A stretch of 64,000 bases of DNA from Hypomesus transpacificus (Eukaryota; Chordata; Actinopteri; Osmeriformes; Osmeridae), in the NCBI RefSeq assembly GCF_021917145.1, contig NC_061074.1:8415882-8479881 (forward strand), given 5' to 3'. Below the pieces are notes generated by a model. The model searched no databases and had not been told where the DNA came from. It was given only the letters and a program-made list of their open reading frames with translations. Position 1 is the stretch's first letter, and each line of letters starts with the position of its first letter. Shown here piece after piece: positions 56,398 to 64,000 of the stretch. A program made the translations under genes and the position numbers.

Positions 56398-57665
56398 TTA
56401 ACGAAGGTCGCTCTCGTCGTCCTGTATGGTTTTCTTGATACGGAGAAGCATAGTAGTGAGCCACTGGTCCAACCGTGAAATAGTGTCATATTCCTTTACC
56501 TGTGTAATAGGAAGAGGAAAATATTACTAACATTTCAGATTTCACTTTTTCTTCTTTTTGAAAGTTATTGTATTGCATACTGTAGAGGCCAGTTTCGCTT
56601 ACTGAATCAGTATACGCTTCCACGTTCTGTTCCTCATAGGCATCTAAAAGTTTCTGGTACGAGAAAACAAGAAAAAGTTGTACATCCATAAATATTTTGT
56701 AATATATACAACTTTTTGTTACATATACAGTGGTATACAACATGTTTTAATATACTCTATAATAAAAACCAAGCACCTCATTCAACATCTAGAAGTTAAC
56801 ACAGACACTAACCTTTAGCAGTTTGTATTCTCGAGAATCGGAAAAGGCGGGAAACATTTCTTCATACTTTTGCATAGCAAGCTAAGAGGAAAAGTAAAGA
56901 CGTTTCAGCAGGAACCCTCAGTTGGCCGTTCGGATTCAGACGGAAGTCATAGTGGGAAGGACTTACTTTGGCATTCAGCATATCCACACAGAAGTGACAG
57001 AGTGCTGCTTTGAAGAAGTAGTCCTTTGCACTGTACTTCAGAAGGGTGCTGTCCATTGCATAAGTTCCAATCTATAAAACAAAAATCGAAATTTCACATA
57101 AAAACATGTCTGCAGCACCACCTTCAGAATCAGAAGGGATTTTATTCGCCATGAGTGTTTGCACAAACAAGGAATTTACTTTGGCAGGGAGGTGCATACA
57201 TTAAACATATGGGATGACCTTGTATGATACATCACTCCCTTGCACTGAACGTTACATCTACTTGTTTGTTACAAAACAGAATCACACAAACAATAATGTC
57301 CTCTATCTTGATATCTTGGTTTATTAATGAATTATCCAAATATCTATTGCCACATGACTGAATATGAGTGTTCACCTGCTCATAGATCTCGATAGCTTTT
57401 GGGTACTGCTCCAGCTGAGCTGCGTAGGTTGCCACTTTGAGAAGGCACTTGTTAGCTGAGCTGACAGGCCAGGTAAAAAGACACGTACATTAGCACGCTC
57501 ATTTACAACAGACAGTCAAAGACACAAATGTGTCTCTATATGTCTTGTGCCTACCTAATGGACTCCTCTCCTTTGTAATAGTCTGCTGCCTGTTCATAGT
57601 GAGCAATGGCCTGCCGAGAGAGAGACATAGACACAAAGAGAGAAAGAGAGAGAGAGACACAGAGA

Positions 57666-57728
<63 letters not shown>

Positions 57729-59844
57729 GTATGTTTGGTTAGCAGGGAACATATCAATCACTCAGTCTGACAGACAAATGTGGAGTTAAATCAGATTTGG
57801 AGTCAGCAACTTACTATAGACAAGAAGAGAGGGTGATTATGATGCATGTGACTGAGATATATCTTAATAATATGTGAAAAACGGCATCAGCTACATTTTT
57901 CTCTGACCTTGTCAATGTCCACCAGTTCAGTCTCATAAACTTCGGCGATGGTAATGTGATGTTTTGCAGCAATTGTGAACCTTCCCTAAAAATGTAAGGA
58001 GAGAAACTCAAAATTGACAGAACGTACATTGTAAGAACAACATTAATGTGATTTAAAAGTAACCCAAACCACTGTGCATCACACAAGTGCAATAGTGTTT
58101 ACTCAAATGTGGAGAATTTCACCATGTCTGTGTATATCTCGATAGCCCGGTTTAGACAGTTGATGGCCTCTATGGAAAGGAGAGAAAAAAGTTATAGAAA
58201 AGAAGTCAGTTAGGGGAAAAAGTAATTGAGCTACAGGTGTGGTGTGATACGCCATATAAGAAATAGTAAACTCCCAGAATAAATTGGCATGGACTAAAAG
58301 GATGTCCTGGTTTTGCTTGGACAACTAAAAGTGATATAACTTTGTGAGCAAGAGTAATACCTTGTGGATCAGCCTTTTTGAAAGAATTCCCAGCATCAAT
58401 AAAGTTACTAGCCGCATCATGTTTGCTTTGCATTTGCAGATGAAGGAGGGCAGCCTGAGAAAATGCATTTCCTGCAGCTGAAACACACATTTCCAACCAA
58501 ATAAGAAAAAACATTTTGATAATAACAAATGTGAGTTGTTCTGTCATAAATCTACGATACATAATGTAAAAATGTTGTATTGCGATTTATTGTTTAACGA
58601 TATATTGTTACACCCCTATTTCTAAGTGAATACATGTAAATACAGCATGTAAAAGGCATGAAACTTTATCAAACATTTGGCTACATAATTTCTTACCACA
58701 CCAATTCTTGGCCATCTTGAACATATTGGCGGCCCTTGCATACAGGTCACACGCCTCCTCCATCTTCGAGGAGCCTCTGAAATAACAATAACAGGAGAAA
58801 TCAAATAGACCTTGGTTTACTCAACGTAGCACACTCGTGCACAAAAAATGGTTGCAAAATTATTCCTAAAATAAGAAAAATAGTTTTGTGAACAAAAAGA
58901 AGATAATTAGTGCGAGTTAGTGCGTTGTCTTCAAGATGTAAAGTTAACTTTTTTCTATTTCAGTTTTGTTATACTGACATATTTTATTCACTGTGACAGT
59001 GATTTACACTTCGGCTTTTTTTTTTGCTACCCGACTGCTGGGTCATCAGGTCTACGGCATAAATGGTGACATATTTCGAAATCGTGTTTTGACACAACTA
59101 CTGTAGCTAGCCTCCTGTAGACTCGACTTGGGATCCGTATAACAGGTTTAGCTTGAAAGTGAGTAAGCAAGCAATTTAAGCTGTAAGTTAAGTATCAGCG
59201 AGGAAAAACAAACAAAAGACACCTTTCGAGAAATGATCTAAACAGGCTAGCTAGTTGTTAGTGTACAAAAACTGCAAGACAAAACACAAGTATGCTAATT
59301 CTACTTACTAGCCAATACTTATAAGTTAACAAGTGTGTGTAGCTAGCTAATAGGACACCTCGTTTTGTGTATTAAAAGGGCAATGGCTTGTCAACACCCA
59401 GGTCATCGGGACCTGAAACTTTGATGGCATATGAGTCTTTGTCAACAACGCATTACCTCACCACGACACCGGGCGGCCCTGGAACACTATACGAAAACAC
59501 TCAAACCAAATGACTGTCATGCTAACGAGGGTATCAGTTGCACAAATCCAACAATTTGCTAAACCCAACATATTTTTTACACTGATGTAATGACACAATC
59601 ATGTCAATTAGTTCCTCTGTAATTGTATAGTCTATAAGTTAAGTAGCTCTCCACCTTCTTAGCTGACAACAGCAAGTTCGATTACGTTGGTTAGCCTACT
59701 GTCTAAAGAAAGCTAGTTAGCTAGCAAGTAGAAATGGAACGCTTACCCAAAAAGACCCCCAAAAAACGACTGGGAAGATTTAACCTTTTTTTCAGCTTCA
59801 GCCATTAGAACCAATGCTTCTTTTTCTTTTCCAGAGTTATCCAT
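56398..59844 (-). CDS. napa: Alpha-SNAP (NSF attachment protein alpha)
   Basis: Adaptor that recruits the ATPase NSF to SNARE complexes and drives their disassembly after membrane fusion; cytosolic and peripheral membrane. Eleven exons, 59747-59844, 58697-58776, 58361-58477, 58123-58169, 57908-57985, 57555-57610, 57376-57460, 56967-57071, 56813-56881, 56603-56653 and 56398-56499, encode 295 aa, exactly the human length. It is all helical TPR-like hairpins: the membrane-contact loop FFGGLFGG at about 27-34, [67 protein letters not shown], and the C-terminal [15 protein letters not shown]...DDESDLR that activates NSF. The conserved penultimate Leu (SDLR) is present. Teleosts can have two copies; which one this is cannot be told here. 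Confidence 0.96.
57128..57205. repeat. Dispersed fish repeat fragment in napa intron
   Basis: AGAATCAGAAGGGATTTTAT, then GTTTGCACAAACAAGGAATT and TTTGGCAGGGAGGTGCATAC, phrases I recall from high-copy fish repeats. Only a short end piece is present. Confidence 0.45.
57612..57727. repeat. (GA)n microsatellite at a napa splice acceptor
   Basis: AG repeats on the plus strand are CT repeats in the napa transcript and end in CTCTCTCGGCAG at the 5' edge of exon 57555-57610. Confidence 0.9.
58777..59746 (-). other. napa: napa intron 1
   Basis: AT-rich intron of about 970 bp with GCTAGCTAG-type short repeats. No gene or clear mobile element is seen. Confidence 0.6.
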
Positions 59845-60509
59845 TGTGGTATACTGTATTTCAAATATTACTTTACAGTGATAACAAGCGGGTATCTGGG
59901 AATCTACAAAAAAGTATCAACCGATGCACTCACTCACTGTACTGTTGGCATCACCTATGTCACGTGGGGTGGGATATGACGAATTTGACGGACCTGCTGC
60001 CTGTTGTTTTAGTGATACATTTCTAAAGAGTGGATCAGATGGCTCTATCGTGGATATTAGTATCGGATATTTCAGAATATTTATTTCAGTTTTTGATCAC
60101 CGGCGGATGTCAGTAAAAAGCATGAGAAGACTATATGTTGAAATTAAGTTGATGTGTAGTAAGTTAAGTGGTTGATCAATATTGGTCCAAATCAGTATTT
60201 ATACATTGGAAGTCCACTCTTTCCAAATTTGAAATAAACCAATTGAATCCAAAGCTAAATTCATTGCAGTAACTTTGTGAATATAATTAACCTGCGGGAG
60301 GATGTGAGTTGAATTGACTGAGCCACTTTGAAAACCAAAACAAATGTAGTTAGGGAAAGTACATCGATAATGGATAATCCTAGTCATCAGGCCAAACATA
60401 GTATAGCCGAAGAAAGAGTCTTCTTAGACTTATTGTAACGAGATATGGAAACACTCTATCAATGTTTTTGGTCAGGCAAATGCAATGGTCTTCAGTTTCC
60501 TGCCTGTAG
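59845..60509. promoter_or_regulatory. napa-bicra divergent upstream interval
   Basis: napa (minus) and bicra (plus) are head to head. The napa promoter must lie here, and that of bicra here or further right. No TATA box is seen. A CACGTG E-box occurs in TGTCACGTGGGGTGG at about 59959-59964. Confidence 0.4.
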
Positions 60510-60581
60510 TTGGGTCCTGTATGGAAGCCCGTGCGAGGCTGTCCTGGAGACCCCGCGCTACCTGCACCTCAATCGTCTCGG
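60510..60581 (+). other. bicra: Candidate upstream exon of bicra
   Basis: A 72-nt GC-rich island in AT-rich DNA, preceded by a pyrimidine-rich acceptor (TTTCCTGCCTGTAG) and followed by a good donor (CGG then GTGAGT). All three frames are open. An ATG at 60521 is in frame with the canonical bicra ATG when joined to the acceptor at 62384-62385. It could instead be an untranslated exon or a chance match. Confidence 0.35.
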
Positions 60582-62385
60582 GTGAGTTTGCTACAATGTA
60601 GCAATTTCTCTATTAATCAGAATAACTATAATAAAGCTGTAACATTTGCATACTGCAGGCAGATGCCAAACCTTGCATCTTCCAGGGTCAAATGCTGTAG
60701 TCCTGCACGCTCAGGAAAACATACTCATTTTCCAACGAATTCCCAAGCATACCCCCCTGATCCAAGAGTATTCCAACATTAACTCATATTTTGCTTGCAA
60801 AGATAGCTACGCAATTGCATTTAAAGCAAGCATATTGCTGCCTATTGTAAATTCTGCTTAAATGCAAGCGTGCAATGCAAATGTTTTGATAAACCCTATC
60901 GGGTCATGATTTGTGTTGAATGTCAGATGTATTGGCTGCGTCTGAATCAACACAAAATGTTGATAGTCCGTAAGCAAGACTCCTTAGCTAACCAAAGCTA
61001 GCTTGCTAGTTAGCTACCGTTAGCTAACGTAATTGAAGACTATCAAGCTGGTTATATCGACCCGCTTCAAAAACAAGGATGATTAGCGGATATCGAATTG
61101 TGAGATGAATACACACAATTTTAGAGTGAAGCGGTAAGCTGCAAAACATTAGCTTGCGTGGAGTATAGCTATGATCTTTATGCATTATAAGCTCTATGCA
61201 ATGCTAGCTGGTTAGCTCTCTAGTCGCTTCGCAGTATCCCTCCATTCATATCCTGCGCAGCACTTCTTCATTGCAATGTAATGGCTACGAACGTTGCCTT
61301 CGTAAGAGCGGCAATTTGGGATACAATCGGATGAGCTGTCGGAGCGCCGAGTGCTCATGTTTTAAGCCCACTTTATTCTTAAAAGAGGTTTGCTACGCAT
61401 CTTGTTTTGGTTGGTTGGTATGGGCTGGTAATAAAGCTAGCTAGTCACAGACAACAAAAATAGTCCATGGGTCAAAACCCCGCGTTTTCACGTTCTGTTG
61501 TGTTACTCTCTTGATTAATCAAAACGTAATTGTATTGCCATAGGTATAAGTAATGATTGGGTGTTTATAATCTAGTGTTTAAAAATGCGGGATTGCAGCA
61601 GCTCTTTATTGTCTGGTGACTTGATGACTTAAGAATACACACCACCAATATACGGCGTAATGTGTACTATTTCATACTATATTTAGCCAGCTGATCACTT
61701 AGGGTTCCGATTCAGTTTGCTGTTGATTGGATGCTGTACTATGTTCTTAATTCACTTATCTTTTTCCAAACTATTGTTTTATTTGCATGATGATTTTGCT
61801 TGATTATGAGCCGTTTTATTCTGTTTTTTTTGACTACTGAACTATTTCATTGTAGACTTAGGAAAATAAGGAGGAAATAAGGAGAATTCGGTGAAACATG
61901 GGTGTTCGTCAGAAATGGCTTTTGGTAGACTGTTGGAAACGGGTTCTGTTTCTCTTATTTTGTTGTATAGCAAACCCCTGAAAGATATTACTTCAAAAGT
62001 ATCTATTACAAAAATCTATGTTAAGGAATGTTAGCTTATACTCATCACTTATGATTGACCTCATTTCACCTTTAAGCAATGCACTTCCAACATCCCATCA
62101 ATCTATTGCAGAATGTGAACAATATACTTACATTTGTTAATTTAGTATTAGTGTTGAGGTAAACCTTTCCTGTCTGTCATGCTTTAAGTCAGACACATTA
62201 AGGGATTTAGGCTAAACCTGGAAAGAATAATGTCTCTCCTCCCTTCACTTCTGCCTCAGTCTTGGCTGAGATTAAGTTTGTAACAACATACCTAACTTTG
62301 TGGGTGTGAAGGAGGTTTAGCCCTGCTAAGTCCATCTTATTTGTGCTACTATAAACACTGTCTTTTCGTCTGTCATGTTTTACAG
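60582..62385 (+). other. bicra: Presumed bicra 5' intron
   Basis: AT-rich sequence with GCTAGC-type motifs and no recognisable gene. It ends in an acceptor TGTCATGTTTTACAG at 62385, five bases before the bicra start codon. Confidence 0.4.
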
Positions 62386-62390
62386 TTGAC

Positions 62391-62714
62391 ATGGATGATG
62401 AAGACGGCAGGTGCCTGCTAGATGTAATTTGGTAAGTTTGTGTCCCACCAGACATGTGTTGGTTGTGTTCATGTGTGATACAACATTGGACCAATCCTTA
62501 CTGATGTCCCTCTCCCACAGTGACCCTCAAGCACTCAACGACTTTCTTCATGGATCAGAGACCCATGTGAGTATCCTCTGCTAGGTCTTCAAACGCTTTT
62601 GATTTATGCAGGGCTGGAACTGTACCTGCCAACCGGGTAAACGGTAGGATGGATATTTTTAATATCTGCCTGAGTGACAACATGGAGCACACAGGCCACA
62701 TACCACCTCCCGTT

Positions 62715-62746
<32 letters not shown>

Positions 62747-64000
62747 AGGAGACGTGTGTTCTTCTCTCAATCCTCTGCTTATGGGTGTCTGTGCTGTTTG
62801 ATTGCACTCTATTCCTCCCTCCGTTTTCCCCTTTTATTAATACACAAAAGGACAGAAACTAATCTAATGCTTGCAATATTTGTTTTCGTACTATCCTTTT
62901 GTTTCTGCTCCTTTTTATACTTTGACTTTCACTTCGGTGTCTTTGTCTTCGATCTTTGGTTGATCGTCGGGTCTGTGCTGTCCTTTCTGCTGTACTCTGT
63001 TTGATGGCCTGTCTGCATTCCCCTCTGTCTTGTCCTTGTGGCGTTTCCCCTCCTGCCGGGCTGTCTGTGGTGTCCTGTCTGTCCTATCCTGGGTGTGTCC
63101 TGTCTGTCCTATCCTGGGTGTGTCCTGTCTGTCCTATCCTGGCTATGTCTGTCTGTAGCTGGACACTGATGACCTTTTGGATGGCTCAAGTGACCCCTCA
63201 AGCTCGTTCTTCTCCACCGCTGGGGTGAGTAACATCCCCCATCCTTCTGTCTCCCTTCATATGTGTAGCATGCGTCTCCCCCCCGCCCGCCCACCCAATA
63301 ACATACGTCCACCGTCTCCAAGCTCCAGTTGACCCCGTTGTGACCCCAGGAAGGTCATGGGGCCTGCTTTGTCAACATCTTTCTGTCACCAGCAGCTCCA
63401 TTCCTCTTCATTCCACATGCCATCTTCACTACTCACCGTCACCGGGCTTCAATTTGACTCTCTTGTCCCCTAGGACCATGTTCCCGAGATCCAGCCAGCC
63501 GTCCAGCTGTCCGTCAGCGAGCCGCCAGGCCTGCCCAGAGTCAGCGTGGACCTGGACTTCCTGGAGGACGATGACATCCTGGGCGGCTCTCCGGGTGGCG
63601 GGGAAGGCGGGAGCAACGGCATCGGGACCAATCACGAGCCGTGTGACATCCTGCAGCAGAGCCTGGCGGAAGCCAATATCACAGAGCAGAGCCTACAGGA
63701 GGCCGAGGCCGAGCTGGACCTGGGATCCTTTGGCATACCGGGCCTGGCACAGGTGGTCCAGACTCTACCGGATGCCAGCCTGTCTGGGGCTGGGGGCACT
63801 GCAGTCGGTGTAGGAATAGGAGTGGGTGTCGGGGGAACGACAACGATCTTCCCGGGGCCAGGCCCTAGTACCACTGCCACACCTCCCAACGCAACGGCTG
63901 ACATGCTGGGATCAGTTCTGGCTCATCAGGGCCTACAGCTCCAGTCCCAGGTCATGAACAAGGCTATAAGTGTTCAGCCCTTCATGCAACAAGTAGGCCT
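62391..64000 (+). CDS. bicra: BICRA (GLTSCR1), N-terminal part, runs off window
   Basis: Subunit that defines the non-canonical BAF (GBAF/ncBAF) SWI/SNF chromatin-remodelling complex with BRD9. Four exons are visible: 62391-62431, 62521-62566, 63159-63224 and 63474 to beyond 64000; together 226 residues of a protein that has about 1,560 in human. Recognition rests on MDDEDGRCLLDVI with CDPQALNDFLHGSE, TDDLLDGSS, VDLDFLEDDDILGG, CDILQQSLAEANITEQ, EAEAELDLGSF and MNKAISVQPFMQ, all close to the human N-terminus. The ATG matches the family start. The fourth exon is long and low-complexity (Gly/Thr/Pro-rich) as in mammals. The C-terminal GLTSCR domain lies outside the window. Confidence 0.94.
62719..62748. 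repeat. Poly-C homopolymer in bicra intron
   Basis: About 28-30 uninterrupted C. Length likely unreliable. Confidence 0.95.
63071..63143. repeat. 25-bp tandem repeat, about three copies
   Basis: Units start with TGTCCTGTCTGTCCTATCCT at 63071, 63096 and 63121. The last unit diverges at its end and runs into the acceptor of exon 63159-63224, forming part of its pyrimidine-rich lead-in. Confidence 0.9.

Noticed and set aside
60510-60581. Exon of kaptin (KPTN, a human neighbour of NAPA)
   Set aside because: None of the three frames resembles the kaptin sequence as I remember it; kept only as a possible upstream bicra exon.

Overview
The window is nuclear DNA from a ray-finned (teleost) fish. 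The genes are vertebrate and intron-rich with compact GT-AG introns. tRNA-derived SINEs with the teleost-type tail (CTGGATAAGAGCGTCTGC, then CTAAATGACTAAATG) occur inside introns, and CA, TC and poly-C/G microsatellites are very dense. The species cannot be fixed from sequence alone; the SINE style would suit a protacanthopterygian or smelt-like fish, but that is a guess. All splice structures below were built by hand from reading frames, GT/AG signals and similarity to remembered vertebrate proteins; none has transcript support here.

Layout, left to right: hnrnpul1 (minus, 15 coding exons, 127-6427); opa3 (minus, 2 exons, 7648-8668); ppp1r13l/iASPP (plus, 12 coding exons, 14154-18938, with upstream noncoding sequence in 8.7-14.1 kb); about 11 kb of gene-free, microsatellite-rich DNA with a dispersed repeat and a LINE fragment; a candidate TATA promoter and first exon near 30.1 kb, probably belonging to tmem91; tmem91/SynDIG3-like (plus, 3 coding exons, 36939-40582); exosc5 (minus, 6 exons, 42723-44919); bckdha (plus, 8 exons, 45251-50328), head-to-head with exosc5; a one-exon B3GNT2/8-type glycosyltransferase (minus, 51556-52857); napa/alpha-SNAP (minus, 11 exons, 56398-59844); and the 5' end of bicra (plus, from 62391, running off the window).

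The gene set matches human chromosome 19q13.2-q13.33. HNRNPUL1, TMEM91, EXOSC5, BCKDHA and B3GNT8 form one human cluster, OPA3 and PPP1R13L another, and NAPA and BICRA a third, so the fish locus packs pieces of a roughly 6 Mb human region into 64 kb. The genes are housekeeping or signalling genes without an operon-like functional link: RNA processing (hnrnpul1, exosc5), mitochondrial function (opa3, bckdha), p53/NF-kB control (ppp1r13l), membrane and synaptic biology (tmem91, napa), glycosylation (b3gnt) and chromatin remodelling (bicra).

I found no sign of a wholly new system. The items most worth a second look are a candidate upstream bicra exon whose ATG is in frame with the canonical start, splice acceptors whose pyrimidine tracts are microsatellites, a SINE rearranged into a perfect hairpin, a ten-copy minisatellite with a three-unit higher-order pattern, an ~840-bp inverted-repeat element in bckdha intron 1, and a B3GNT2-like enzyme at the B3GNT8 syntenic position.
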